From positions 122,290 through 186,289 of the forward strand of contig JAUILA010000008.1 of assembly GCA_030432655.1 (NCBI GenBank): a DNA stretch of 64,000 nt, given 5' to 3'. The position numbers and the translations under genes are program-made. Under the pieces are notes generated by a model. The model had not been told where the DNA came from. It did not search any database and was given only the letters and a program-made list of their open reading frames with translations. Each line of letters begins with the position of its first letter. The first letter of the stretch is position 1. This document shows, one piece after another, positions 1 through 8,726 of this stretch. The DNA is from Bacteroidia bacterium. GTDB taxonomy: Bacteria; Bacteroidota; Bacteroidia; Cytophagales; Cyclobacteriaceae.

Positions 1-370
1 TCCGGTCAAGTCTTTCATAATGAACAGGTGTAAGTGCATTCATTTTTTCATCAACAATCCATTCATGGCCATTGGCCCGAACAAACCACTGCTGAACCTG
101 CCATGGTGCCAGACTGTCTGATTGCAGCTGTTGAATTTTCTGATTTTGCTCATTGAGAATGATCCACTCAATATCGAGCATCCAATTTACCGGTTCGGGC
201 ATAGCCGGAATAGCTCTCAAAATAGTAGCTGGTGATAAATCCGCCGGCCCGGGATGGTAGATGTCGCTCTTAGTTTCAGCCGCTTCCGTACTTCGCGCTG
301 AAAAGAACAGGACAGCCAGCATCAAAAAATAGACGGATGCTTTAAAAAATTGCTTTCCCCTGTGTAACAT
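1..370 (-). CDS. Hypothetical secreted protein, 3' end beyond window
   Basis: The reading frame is open from an ATG at 368-370 to the left edge, so only about 123 N-terminal residues are visible. Residues 1-30 look like a Sec signal peptide: basic start (MLHRGKQ), hydrophobic core (VYFLMLAVLFF), then SARSTEA. The mature part is polar, rich in Gln and Trp, and shows no motif that I recognise. It diverges from the metallo-beta-lactamase gene across 142 bases. Membrane or periplasmic location is inferred from the leader only; function unknown. Confidence 0.6.
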   Translation of the reverse strand, partial: MLHRGKQFFKASVYFLMLAVLFFSARSTEAAETKSDIYHPGPADLSPATILRAIPAMPEPVNWMLDIEWIILNEQNQKIQQLQSDSLAPWQVQQWFVRANGHEWIVDEKMNALTPVHYERLDR

Positions 371-487
371 GATCTTACTAAGGTAATTAAAAATTGCATG
401 CCGGAAAGTATTGTGTAAGAGAAAAGGCCTTTTTGAGCAGGAAATGGACAAAATCTTCTGATTACGTGATTTTACGTCAGGATCGGT

Positions 488-495
488 TAATTTTG
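488..495 (+). promoter_or_regulatory. Bacteroidota -7 element (TAATTTTG)
   Basis: TAATTTTG fits the Bacteroidota -7 consensus TAnnTTTG and lies 17 bases before the ATG of the MBL/rhodanese gene. No TTTG is found at the ideal -33 spacing, so only half of the promoter is recognisable. A start near 501 would give a very short leader. Confidence 0.4.
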
Positions 496-512
496 CGCTA
501 AATTTTTCGGAC

Positions 513-1880
513 ATGTATATCGAACAACTTTATACTTCCTGCCTGGCCGAGGCAGCTTATTACATCGAATCAGCAGGTGAAGCAGCAATCTTCGACCCGC
601 TGCGTGAGACTTCACCCTACCTTGAACTCGCGTCCGGGCGTAACGCCAGGATCAAGTATATCTTTGAAACACATTTCCATGCCGATTTCGTTTCCGGACA
701 CATCGATTTATCCAAAGAAACGGGTGCCCCTATTGTCTATGGGCCTCTGGCAAAGACCGAATACAAGGTTTATAACGCCACTGACGAAGAGATTTTTACC
801 ATTGGAAATATTACTGTTCAGGCGCTGCACACCCCGGGGCATACCCCTGAATCAACCTGTTACCTTCTGCGGGATGAGGAGGGAAAACCTCATGCCGTTT
901 TTACGGGTGATACACTTTTTGTTGGCGACGTAGGGCGACCTGACCTCCTGGACGGGGTCATGAGCAAAGAGGAACTGGCCGGGATGCTGTACGATTCTCT
1001 GAATAACAAAATTAAGCCTTTGCCGGATGACGTAATTGTTTATCCGGCCCATGGTCCCGGATCGGCTTGCGGTAAAAATATTGGCAAGGATACATATTCG
1101 ACCATTGGCATCCAGAAAGCAACCAATTACGCGCTACGGTCGTCATCCCGTGATCAGTTTATCGATCAGGTCACCTCCGGCATGCTTCCTCCTCCTCAAT
1201 ATTTCTTTGAAGATGCGCGGATCAATAAGGAAGGCTATAAACCACTTGCTGATGTCATAAAGCAATCGATGAATCCGCTTGAGGCAAAGCAAATCATTCA
1301 AATGCAGGACGAGGTAGTTATCCTGGATACGCGGGATCCTGAACTGTTCGGGAAGGAGCATATTGAAGGTGCGGTGAATATTGGGCTGGGCGGACAGTAT
1401 GCCGTCTGGATTGGCACGATTTTTCCCATCAGCCAGCCCTTCGTACTGGTTTCAGAACCCGGAAAAGAGGAAGAAGCGATAATCAGGCTCGCACGTGTGG
1501 GGTTCGAGAATGTTAAAGGATTCCTCGAGGGAGGTATGGAGGCATGGGACGGTCCGGTGGATCAGGTGCAATCAATTGACCCCGAAGATCTCATAAACCG
1601 CATTGGTGAGGGTGCATCAGTCATTGATGTCAGGAAACCGGGAGAATTTGAAGCAGGCCATGTCACTGGCGCCATGCATTTTCCTTTGTGCAACCTGCCG
1701 GGCCATTCTCCCGCAGACGAGGGTAAAGCACTTCATATCTACTGTGCAGGCGGGTACCGGTCCATGATTGCCTGTTCCATTTTAAAGAAAAAGGGGGTCA
1801 GGAATATTGTTAACATCCGCCGGGGATTTAATTCATTTTCCGATGCAGGAGTGCCCCTGTCCGTACCTGTCACGGGCTAG
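513..1880 (+). CDS. MBL-fold persulfide dioxygenase-like protein with two rhodanese domains
   Basis: 455 residues. An N-terminal metallo-beta-lactamase domain (about 1-240) carries THFHADF (His54, His56, Asp58), HTPGH (His106, His110), FTGD (Asp133) and PAHG (His180). In ETHE1-type persulfide dioxygenases a mononuclear iron is held by the equivalents of His54, His110 and Asp133, all present. The His usual after Asp in HxHxDH is Phe59. Two rhodanese domains follow: about 258-350 with no Cys at the catalytic site (inactive copy), and about 355-450 with CAGGYRS, active Cys411. The likely role is sulfane-sulfur or persulfide oxidation in the cytoplasm. This is a known bacterial architecture; the substrate is inferred. 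The end overlaps the convergent SDR gene by 4 bases. Confidence 0.85.
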   Translation: MYIEQLYTSCLAEAAYYIESAGEAAIFDPLRETSPYLELASGRNARIKYIFETHFHADFVSGHIDLSKETGAPIVYGPLAKTEYKVYNATDEEIFTIGNITVQALHTPGHTPESTCYLLRDEEGKPHAVFTGDTLFVGDVGRPDLLDGVMSKEELAGMLYDSLNNKIKPLPDDVIVYPAHGPGSACGKNIGKDTYSTIGIQKATNYALRSSSRDQFIDQVTSGMLPPPQYFFEDARINKEGYKPLADVIKQSMNPLEAKQIIQMQDEVVILDTRDPELFGKEHIEGAVNIGLGGQYAVWIGTIFPISQPFVLVSEPGKEEEAIIRLARVGFENVKGFLEGGMEAWDGPVDQVQSIDPEDLINRIGEGASVIDVRKPGEFEAGHVTGAMHFPLCNLPGHSPADEGKALHIYCAGGYRSMIACSILKKKGVRNIVNIRRGFNSFSDAGVPLSVPVTG

Positions 1881-2632
1881 CGAACATAGCTCCCTGCATT
1901 GACATCAATAGTGGTTCCCGTGGCATGGAGCGCCATTCCACTGGAAAGAAATACTACAAGCGGAGCAATATCTTCCGGGGTTGTCAGCGCTCCAAGGGCA
2001 ATATCATTGAGGGCATATTCTTCCCCGTAGGTATCAATAAAATCCTGTGCCATGTCTGTCCTGGTAAAGCCCGGAGCAATCCCATACACTGCCACACCAT
2101 CCTTTCCATACGCCCTGGCCAGGGATTTCGTCAGCGATTCCAGTCCGCCTTTTGAAGCCGCGTAAGCGAGGTACTCCCGGGTATCGCCCCGGTGTGCTGC
2201 CCTGGAGGTAATGTTGATAATAATGCCGTGTTTTTGAGCGGTGAATACCGGCAGGGCCAGTTTACACAAATAGGATGACGCCGTCAGGTTGACGCGCAGG
2301 GTTTTTTCCCACTTCTCCAGCCACTGGTCATCCGGTTCGTCAGGAGAAGAATGCAGCGCTATGCCGGCGTTATTAACCAGGACATCCAGACCATTCTGTT
2401 CCTGTATTACGTTACTAAACATCTCCCTGGTTTGACCCGGATCTGCAAGATCAGCCTGAACAATTATCCCGCTCCCATTATCCTTAACGATATGGAGCGC
2501 TGCTTCTTCGGATTGCTGGTAATGGACCGCCACCCGGGCTCCGGCCGCCAGTAAGGCCCTGGAAATCGCCGCACCAATGCCGCGGCTGCCGCCGGTTACG
2601 AGGACAGACTTATCAGACAGATCGATCTTCAT
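1877..2632 (-). CDS. Short-chain dehydrogenase/reductase, FabG-like
   Basis: About 251 residues, a normal size for classical SDRs. The Rossmann cofactor motif TGGSRGIG is at residues 13-20, an NNAG motif follows in the middle, and the catalytic YAASK (Tyr-x-x-x-Lys) lies near residue 155 with the preceding Ser in the ITSRAAH stretch. GFTRTDM after the active site is typical of FabG-like reductases. It should reduce or oxidise a carbonyl/hydroxyl group with NAD(P)H, but the substrate cannot be told. I start at the ATG giving MKIDLSDK; upstream ATGs at 2653 and 2635 would add up to seven residues with no family counterpart. It stands alone, convergent with the MBL gene. Confidence 0.85.
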   Translation of the reverse strand: MKIDLSDKSVLVTGGSRGIGAAISRALLAAGARVAVHYQQSEEAALHIVKDNGSGIIVQADLADPGQTREMFSNVIQEQNGLDVLVNNAGIALHSSPDEPDDQWLEKWEKTLRVNLTASSYLCKLALPVFTAQKHGIIINITSRAAHRGDTREYLAYAASKGGLESLTKSLARAYGKDGVAVYGIAPGFTRTDMAQDFIDTYGEEYALNDIALGALTTPEDIAPLVVFLSSGMALHATGTTIDVNAGSYVR

Positions 2633-2753
2633 CATGCGTACAACATACATCATTTTACGCTTAAAATAACCCGTTCATCATTTTTCTTAAGGAGCATGTA
2701 TCTTTTTCATTTGGTCTCCGTTATATCAAACAAGGTCAAAAACAACAACAAAC

Positions 2754-2960
2754 ATGAAATTCCTAACCAACCTACTGCTGTGGGGCATACTGCTGGTCCT
2801 TTGCTGGCCGCTTGCGCTCCTGTTAATATTATTTTATCCGATAATCTGGCTGATAGCACTGCCCTTCCGTTTACTTGGGCTTGCTGTTTCCGGGATCTTT
2901 AACCTGATCGAAGCGATTATCATGCTTCCTTTCAAGGTTCTTTCCCCTTCAGGAAAATAA
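2754..2960 (+). CDS. Small hydrophobic membrane protein
   Basis: 68 residues, nearly all hydrophobic, with two or three membrane-spanning stretches (about 6-28, 29-48, 48-63), a Lys-containing N-terminus and a polar tail (SPSGK). The ATG sits in an A-rich context, as is common for Bacteroidota starts. No family assigned. It is a real-gene candidate because the whole frame has coherent membrane-protein composition and no other gene occupies the interval. It lies between an SDR and a lipase-like hydrolase; a small accessory membrane protein is possible but unproven. Confidence 0.55.
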   Translation: MKFLTNLLLWGILLVLCWPLALLLILFYPIIWLIALPFRLLGLAVSGIFNLIEAIIMLPFKVLSPSGK

Positions 2961-2997
2961 ATCGAAGATTAACACAGACTCAGTGGCATTGATTTCC

Positions 2998-3060
2998 GAA
3001 ACCGGTCACGGTTTGGTTTAGTCCACGGAATACGCCAATTTAGAAAGCGTAACCGGTTTC
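2998..3060. promoter_or_regulatory. Operator-like pair of ACCGGT palindromes
   Basis: GAAACCGGT at 2998-3006 and its exact inverse ACCGGTTTC at 3052-3060 form a 9-base inverted repeat 45 bases apart. Each arm contains the palindrome ACCGGT, and the right arm ends 3 bases before the ATG of the hydrolase gene. The spacing resembles a two-site operator for a dimeric repressor. No regulator gene is adjacent, so the regulator is unknown. Confidence 0.35.
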
Positions 3061-3063
3061 ATA

Positions 3064-3891
3064 ATGCCCTCAAATCATTCATTTCAGACCAGGGACGGCA
3101 TTTCCCTGCGAATGCTGTCGGACCTGCCCGACCACCCGCGTGGCATAATACTTTTTGTGCACGGATTAGGCGAGCATACAGGCCGCTATACGGAGCATTT
3201 TAAAAGGTTCAGCGGGAAGGGCTTTGCCTGCATCGGATTTGACCTGAGGGGTCATGGAGAATCGGAAGGCAGACGGGGTCACGCCCCTTCCTATGCGCAC
3301 CTGATGGATGATATCCAGGAAATGGTTGATCACCTGAGGGCGACGTACAGGGATTTACCCCTGTTTATTTATGGCCACAGCCTTGGAGGCAACCTGGTTT
3401 TTAATTACCTGCTCAAAAGAAATCCGCCTGAAATTGCCGCAGCAGTAATTACCTCACCATGGATTAAATTGAGAACAAATCCCTCCTCATTTAAAATGTT
3501 CCTGGCCGGGCTGATGAATAAAATTATCCCCTCATACAGCGAAAACAATTCGCTGGATCCATCCCACCTTTCCCGTGACCCGAAAGTGGCCGAAGCTTAC
3601 AATAATGACCCGCTGGTACATGACCGTATAAGTGCACGCCTTTTTACCAGTGCGGCACGCGCGGGCCGGTATATTCTCCATCATGTCAAAGAACTTAAGA
3701 TTCCTGTACTTCTGATCCATGGCAAGGATGACCCGATCACTTCACCGGATGCTTCCGAAAATGCCGCGCGTTCCAACCCCGAAATGATCCGTCTCAGGAT
3801 ATTTCCAAACATGCTTCACGAAACGCATAATGAAATTGACAATGCAGAAGTTGTAGCCGAAGAACTTGGCTGGCTTGAGGAGAATTTGTAG
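3064..3891 (+). CDS. Alpha/beta hydrolase, monoacylglycerol lipase-like
   Basis: 275 residues, matching the serine hydrolase (Hydrolase_4) family of monoglyceride lipases and lysophospholipases. The oxyanion-side HGLGEHTGRY is at 33-42, followed by FDLRGHGESEG, and the nucleophile elbow GHSLGG puts Ser106 in place. Asp223 (in HGKDDP) and His252 (in MLHETHNE) complete a plausible triad. No signal peptide, so it is probably cytoplasmic, releasing fatty acids from monoacylglycerol or lysophospholipid. Substrate is inferred from the family. A repeated ACCGGT site sits immediately before the start codon. Confidence 0.85.
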   Translation: MPSNHSFQTRDGISLRMLSDLPDHPRGIILFVHGLGEHTGRYTEHFKRFSGKGFACIGFDLRGHGESEGRRGHAPSYAHLMDDIQEMVDHLRATYRDLPLFIYGHSLGGNLVFNYLLKRNPPEIAAAVITSPWIKLRTNPSSFKMFLAGLMNKIIPSYSENNSLDPSHLSRDPKVAEAYNNDPLVHDRISARLFTSAARAGRYILHHVKELKIPVLLIHGKDDPITSPDASENAARSNPEMIRLRIFPNMLHETHNEIDNAEVVAEELGWLEENL

Positions 3892-3939
3892 GATTAACCT
3901 GCCTGTTTCATTAAATTAAGTATAGTTAAATACACCACT

Positions 3940-6033
3940 ATGAAAACCAGTCACAGTGCACTTATCTTATGCCTGGGCATTATTTTTTGTCTTGGCAGCT
4001 GCGTACAAACTCCTGAAGAAAGTCTCAGCTCGGAATCAATGACGTTAGGATCGCCGGAAGGGTTGAACACAGTCCGGTTTTTTATTAAGGATGGCCGCTT
4101 TGGTTATACAGTAGCACATAAAAATTCTACGGTGATCGACTCATCATTTATTGGCTTTGAATTCAGGGACCTGCCCGCTTTCGGGGACGGACTGGAAGTG
4201 CTTACAGTTACCAAGGAAAAGCTAAGTGAGACCTGGGAGATGCCCTGGGGAGAACAGCGGTTGGTGCAGAATAATTATCACGAAATTGTTATTGAACTGG
4301 GGGAAACAGGCGAACTGAAGCGGAGAATGGATGTCATTTGCCGGGTGTATGATGACGGCGTCGGATTTCGTTACCGTTTCCCGGAACAGGATAATCTTGG
4401 TGAGATACTCATTACAGATGAACATACTGAATTCGCCCTGACCGGAGATCACGACGTATGGTGGATTCCCGGGGACTGGGATATCTATGAGCACCTGTAT
4501 ACCCACACAAAATTCAGCGGGATTGATGCGATCAGCAAACGGGACCACCCGAACCTGGCTCAAACCTATATTCCCGAGAATGCCGTTAATACCCCCGTCA
4601 CCATGAAAACCAGTGAAGGGTTATATCTGAGTTTCCATGAAGCGAATCTAACGGATTATCCGGGCATGACGCTAAAAGTGGATGCCGCTAACCTCACCAT
4701 GACCAGTGAACTGGTCGGATCTGAACTGCTGGGAGGCAAGGCGGTTAAGACAACTCCATTTGTAACGCCCTGGCGTACCATTCAGATTGCCGACCGTGCC
4801 GGTGACCTGATCGAATCCAATTTAATTGTAAACCTTAATGAGCCTAATAAGCTCGGCAATGTATCCTGGTTTACACCGATGAAATACATAGGGATCTGGT
4901 GGGAAATGCATATGGAGGTAAGTTCATGGGATATGGCCAGTGGCAAACACGGGGCAACCACAGAACACACAAAGGATTATATTGACTTTGCCGCGGAGAA
5001 TAATATCGGCGGTGTCCTGGTGGAGGGCTGGAATACCGGGTGGGAACACTGGATAGGATTTGATGATCGTGAAGGGGTTTTTGATTTTGTTACGCCTTAC
5101 CCTGATTACGACCTGAATGACGTTGTTCAATACGCCAGGGAGAAAGGAGTGGAAATCATAATGCACCATGAAACTTCCGCCGCACCAAGAACTTACGATC
5201 AGCAGATGGATACAGCCTACAGCCTGATGGAAAGCCTGGGTATTCATTCAGTAAAGACCGGGTACGTTGGCAAGATCATTCCTGAAGGTGAGTATCATCA
5301 CGGACAATGGATGGTGAATCATTACCGGCGGGCCTTGCTTAAAGGCGCTGAGCATAAAGTTGCCATTAATGCCCACGAACCCATTAAGGCAACCGGTATC
5401 CGGCGCACCTACCCGAATGCTATCAGTCGTGAAGGACTTCGGGGACAGGAGTTTAATGCCTGGTCGGTCGAGAAAGGAAATCCGCCCGAACATCTGCCTA
5501 CCGTTGTATTTACACGTATGCTGGCCGGTCCGATCGATTTCACACCAGGGATTTTCAAGATTAAACTAGCCCCTGAGAAGCCGGGATTTCAGATAAATAC
5601 CACCCTGGCTCACCAGCTAGGGCTCTATGTGGTGATTTACAGTCCGATTCAAATGGCGGCTGATCTTATTGAGAACTATGAAGGCAATGACGCATTTCAG
5701 TTTATCCGGGAGGTCGGGGTCGACTGGGAACGTACGGAGGTCCTCGATGGTGATGTCGGGGATTTTGTAGTTATTGCACGTAAGGAACGGGAAACAGAAA
5801 ACTGGTTTGTCGGCGGAATAACAGGAACAGCTGCCAGAACTTATACACTGAACCTGGAATTTCTTGATCCCGGTTCGTATACGGCCAGGATTTACAAAGA
5901 TGCGCCTGATGCGCACTGGAACGATAATCCGACCGCCTATGTGATCGACGAGATCACGGTCAGAAACACCGACGAGGTGGTCATCGACATGGCAGAAGGG
6001 GGCGGATTTGCAATCAGCCTTTTCAAACAATAG
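3940..6033 (+). CDS. Glycoside hydrolase family 97 lipoprotein, alpha-glucosidase type
   Basis: 697 residues. A lipoprotein signal ends in LGSC with lipidated Cys21. The N-terminal GH97 beta-sandwich (about 30-300) precedes a TIM barrel (about 310-570) and a C-terminal beta domain. Glu411 (in HHETS), Glu480 (in NAHEP), Glu498 and Glu504 (in RGQEF) keep a constant offset of 28 from residues I remember as Glu439, Glu508, Glu526 and Glu532 of SusB, which provide the catalytic base and acid and the calcium ligands. Gly is present (KTGYVG) where retaining GH97 members use a catalytic Asp. This points to an inverting alpha-glucosidase, periplasm-facing or on the outer membrane. No SusC/SusD pair is nearby. 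Confidence 0.9.
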   Translation: MKTSHSALILCLGIIFCLGSCVQTPEESLSSESMTLGSPEGLNTVRFFIKDGRFGYTVAHKNSTVIDSSFIGFEFRDLPAFGDGLEVLTVTKEKLSETWEMPWGEQRLVQNNYHEIVIELGETGELKRRMDVICRVYDDGVGFRYRFPEQDNLGEILITDEHTEFALTGDHDVWWIPGDWDIYEHLYTHTKFSGIDAISKRDHPNLAQTYIPENAVNTPVTMKTSEGLYLSFHEANLTDYPGMTLKVDAANLTMTSELVGSELLGGKAVKTTPFVTPWRTIQIADRAGDLIESNLIVNLNEPNKLGNVSWFTPMKYIGIWWEMHMEVSSWDMASGKHGATTEHTKDYIDFAAENNIGGVLVEGWNTGWEHWIGFDDREGVFDFVTPYPDYDLNDVVQYAREKGVEIIMHHETSAAPRTYDQQMDTAYSLMESLGIHSVKTGYVGKIIPEGEYHHGQWMVNHYRRALLKGAEHKVAINAHEPIKATGIRRTYPNAISREGLRGQEFNAWSVEKGNPPEHLPTVVFTRMLAGPIDFTPGIFKIKLAPEKPGFQINTTLAHQLGLYVVIYSPIQMAADLIENYEGNDAFQFIREVGVDWERTEVLDGDVGDFVVIARKERETENWFVGGITGTAARTYTLNLEFLDPGSYTARIYKDAPDAHWNDNPTAYVIDEITVRNTDEVVIDMAEGGGFAISLFKQ

Positions 6034-6070
6034 AATAAGGTACAAGCATGGAGTTGTACGGTTAAATCAG

Positions 6071-6078
6071 TAATTTTG
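6071..6078 (+). promoter_or_regulatory. -7 element (TAATTTTG) for gcvT-comB
   Basis: TAATTTTG fits TAnnTTTG and stands 22 bases before the gcvT ATG, between the end of the GH97 gene and gcvT. No good -33 TTTG is present at 19 bases. It suggests that gcvT-comB is transcribed separately from the GH97 gene. Confidence 0.4.
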
Positions 6079-6100
6079 CCCCCTGAAATAACCCGCCAGT

Positions 6101-7186
6101 ATGGATCTTAAAAAGACACAACTAACCGATTTACACGAAGAACTTGGCGCAAAAATGGTCCCGTTTGCCGGGTACCTGATGCCAGTTCGCTATAGCTCTG
6201 ACATTGAAGAACACAACACCGTACGTGACGGCATTGGAATCTTTGATGTCTCACACATGGGAGAATTCATGGTTTCCGGGCCGGGATCCCTGGAGCTTAT
6301 TCAGAAGGTAACGTCAAATGACGCTTCCAAACTTACCCCGGGCCGCGCGCAGTATTCCTGCCTTCCCAATACGGAAGGGGGTATCGTTGACGACCTGATT
6401 GTTTATAAAATGGATGAAGATCATTATATGCTGGTGGTCAACGCATCCAATATTGAAAAAGACTGGAAATGGATCAGCGGCTATGCAGGCGACGATGTGG
6501 AAATGCAGAATGTTTCAGATTCTATGTCCTTATTTGCCGTTCAGGGGCCGAAAGCAGCTGAGGCGTTACAAAAACTGACTGATATTGATTTATCAGCCAT
6601 CAAATTCTATCATTTCGTCGCGGGAGAATTTGCGGACGTGACAGATGTAATCATTAGCGCAACTGGTTATACCGGGGCTGGTGGCTTTGAACTATACGTT
6701 CCCAACATTTATGCAAGGAAAGTGTGGGATGCGGTGATGGAAGCAGGAAAGCCTTATGGGATCAAGCCGATCGGACTTGGCGCACGGGATACCCTCAGGA
6801 TGGAGATGGGATATTGCCTGTATGGCAATGACATTGATGACAGTACATCGCCGCTCGAAGCAGGACTTGGATGGATTACCAAATTCACCAAAGATTTTGT
6901 GAATGCTGAGCAACTGAAAAAGCAAAAGGAAGAGGGCATCAGCCGGAAACTCGTGGGGTTTAAGATGGAAGACCGAGGTATTCCGCGCCACGGATATGAC
7001 CTGGAGAATGCTGAAGGCGAAAAAATAGGACATGTCACTTCGGGAACAATGTCGCCTACTCTCCAGCAGGGAATTGGTCTGGGATATGTTACACTTGATT
7101 ATGCCGCCCCGGATACAGAATTGTTCGTGGCAGTCCGTAACAGGAAACTCAAAGCTCGTGTACAAAAACTTCCGCTGATCGGATGA
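6101..7186 (+). CDS. gcvT: Aminomethyltransferase, glycine cleavage system T protein
   Basis: 361 residues, standard GcvT length. It shows the family opening (LTDLHEELGAKMVPFAGYLMP), IGIFDVSHMGE, the tetrahydrofolate-contacting ARDTLRMEMGY region and the C-terminal LKARVQKLPLI. The enzyme takes the aminomethyl group from lipoyl H-protein, releases ammonia and gives 5,10-methylene-tetrahydrofolate. The H and P proteins are not in the window. It overlaps comB by 4 bases (ATGA), implying translational coupling. Confidence 0.95.
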   Translation: MDLKKTQLTDLHEELGAKMVPFAGYLMPVRYSSDIEEHNTVRDGIGIFDVSHMGEFMVSGPGSLELIQKVTSNDASKLTPGRAQYSCLPNTEGGIVDDLIVYKMDEDHYMLVVNASNIEKDWKWISGYAGDDVEMQNVSDSMSLFAVQGPKAAEALQKLTDIDLSAIKFYHFVAGEFADVTDVIISATGYTGAGGFELYVPNIYARKVWDAVMEAGKPYGIKPIGLGARDTLRMEMGYCLYGNDIDDSTSPLEAGLGWITKFTKDFVNAEQLKKQKEEGISRKLVGFKMEDRGIPRHGYDLENAEGEKIGHVTSGTMSPTLQQGIGLGYVTLDYAAPDTELFVAVRNRKLKARVQKLPLIG

Positions 7187-7899
7187 CACTTGATGCCTGT
7201 TTATCCCCTGATCTGATCGGTCATCATTCTCTGGAGGGCCGAATCGCTGTGGTAGTGGACATCTTGAGGGCCACTTCCTGCATGACGGCCGGGATCGGAT
7301 CCGGTGTATCCGGAATAAGACCGTTTGAGAACCTCGAGGAATGCCTTGAGATGAGAAGGGAGGAATACCTGATCGCTGGTGAACGAAACGGCAGCAAAAT
7401 GGATGGGTTTGATCTCGGGAACAGTCCGTATGACTATATGCAGCACCATCTAAAAGGCCGGAAGATTGCGGTCACCACCACAAACGGAACCGTTGCCATT
7501 GAACGGAGCCGCCAGGCAGAAGAGGTGGTCATCGGATCATTTCTAAACCTGACTGCCGTAACCAATTACCTGAGACAAAAGAAAAAACCTGTGCTGATTG
7601 TTTGTGCCGGCTGGAAAGGAAAAATAAACCTTGAAGACACCTTATTCGCCGGGGCGCTTGCGGAAAGACTCCATCCGGAATTTGAATTAGAATGCGATGC
7701 TCCCAGGGTGGCACTGGCCACATACAAGGGCATGAAAAATAATTTACTGGATCACGTAATGAATTCCTCCCATGCACTTAGACTGCAGCGTTTAAATATC
7801 AGTAAAGACATTTCCTACTGTCTCAGGGTTGATGAATTTGACGTGGTACCAGTCCTGGTCAATGGTGAAATAAGGCCGGCCGGGGTCAGTGAAGTTTAG
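7183..7899 (+). CDS. comB: 2-phosphosulfolactate phosphatase (ComB family)
   Basis: 238 residues, full family length. Family features include the VVVDILRATS stretch near the start, GERNGSKMDGFDLGNSP, the TTTNGT loop and CAGWKGKINLEDTLFAGAL. ComB is a Mg-dependent phosphatase giving sulfolactate in archaeal coenzyme M synthesis; bacterial homologues occur without the rest of that pathway. Here it is coupled to gcvT by an ATGA overlap. A link to Bacteroidota sulfonate chemistry (capnine-type lipids) is only speculation. The 3' end overlaps the convergent MazG-like gene by 14 bases. Confidence 0.85.
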   Translation: MTLDACLSPDLIGHHSLEGRIAVVVDILRATSCMTAGIGSGVSGIRPFENLEECLEMRREEYLIAGERNGSKMDGFDLGNSPYDYMQHHLKGRKIAVTTTNGTVAIERSRQAEEVVIGSFLNLTAVTNYLRQKKKPVLIVCAGWKGKINLEDTLFAGALAERLHPEFELECDAPRVALATYKGMKNNLLDHVMNSSHALRLQRLNISKDISYCLRVDEFDVVPVLVNGEIRPAGVSEV

Positions 7900-8212
7900 G
7901 GTTATTGCGGTGCCTGTCTGAATCCCTCAGGTTCTTCTTACGGAAATTTGCCTGCAAGGCACTGGTAAGATCCGTCCCGGTTTGGTTTGCCAGGCACAAA
8001 ACAACCCACAGGACATCTGCCAGTTCGTCTGCCAGGTCAGCCTCCTTATCTGATTCCTTTTCTGACTGCTCCCCATAGCGCCGGGCGATGATCCGTGCCA
8101 CTTCTCCCACCTCCTCGGTCAAAATGGCCATATTGGTCAGTTCGCTGAAATAACGGACTCCCTTGGTGGTAATCCATTCATCTACCTGCTTTTGCGCTTC
8201 GGAAATAGTCAT
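7886..8212 (-). CDS. MazG-like nucleotide pyrophosphohydrolase
   Basis: 108 residues, a single compact MazG/dUTPase-type helical domain. The metal-binding pattern is visible as EEVGEVAR followed by ADELADVLW. Such small all-alpha NTP pyrophosphatases hydrolyse non-canonical or excess (d)NTPs. The start lies 2 bases after the dtd stop, so it is translated with dtd. Both act in quality control, of nucleotides and of aminoacyl-tRNA. The C-terminal tail (RHRNNPKLH) is charged and poorly conserved-looking. Confidence 0.8.
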   Translation of the reverse strand: MTISEAQKQVDEWITTKGVRYFSELTNMAILTEEVGEVARIIARRYGEQSEKESDKEADLADELADVLWVVLCLANQTGTDLTSALQANFRKKNLRDSDRHRNNPKLH

Positions 8213-8213
8213 A

Positions 8214-8666
8214 TCATTCTTTGTTTTTTGTATCCATCAGAATTGTCACAGGCCCGTCGTTAATCAGGTCAATCTGCATCATGGCACCAAATTCTCCGGT
8301 TGCAACCGATTTACCCATGCTGTGCTCGAGGAGTTCAATAAATTTTTCGTACAAAGGTATGGCAATGTCCGGGGACGCTGCCCGGATGTAGGAAGGGCGG
8401 TTTCCTTTTTTAGTATTGGCGTGAAGGGTAAACTGGCTGATCAGGAGAATTTCCCCCTTTATATCCAGCACACTGCGGTTCATTACCCCTTGCTCATCAT
8501 TAAATATGCGAAGGTTAACGATTTTTCTGACCAGCCATGTGATATCTTCCTGACCGTCCTCGTCCTCAATGCCAAGCAGAACGACCAGACCGTCGCCTAT
8601 TTTTCCTTTAATTTCTTCGTCAATGGTGACGGATGCTTCAGTGGTACGTTGTATGACGGCTCTCAT
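8214..8666 (-). CDS. dtd: D-aminoacyl-tRNA deacylase
   Basis: 150 residues, the usual Dtd length. It starts MRAVIQRTTEASV and carries both diagnostic motifs: SQFTLHA, and NDGPVT with the Gly-Pro pair that reads chirality. It removes D-amino acids (and glycine mischarged onto tRNA-Ala) from tRNA in the cytoplasm. It is followed directly by the MazG-like gene and preceded by a conserved membrane-anchored protein on the same strand. Confidence 0.95.
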   Translation of the reverse strand: MRAVIQRTTEASVTIDEEIKGKIGDGLVVLLGIEDEDGQEDITWLVRKIVNLRIFNDEQGVMNRSVLDIKGEILLISQFTLHANTKKGNRPSYIRAASPDIAIPLYEKFIELLEHSMGKSVATGEFGAMMQIDLINDGPVTILMDTKNKE

Positions 8667-8726
8667 TCATTAATATTCTCTGTTTACCCAAAGAACGCAT
8701 ATAATGAACGATTAGACAATTCCCTT

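Noticed and set aside
6040..6057. GTACAA/TTGTAC inverted repeat after the GH97 gene, as a terminator
   Set aside because: Only six base pairs with no T-run.
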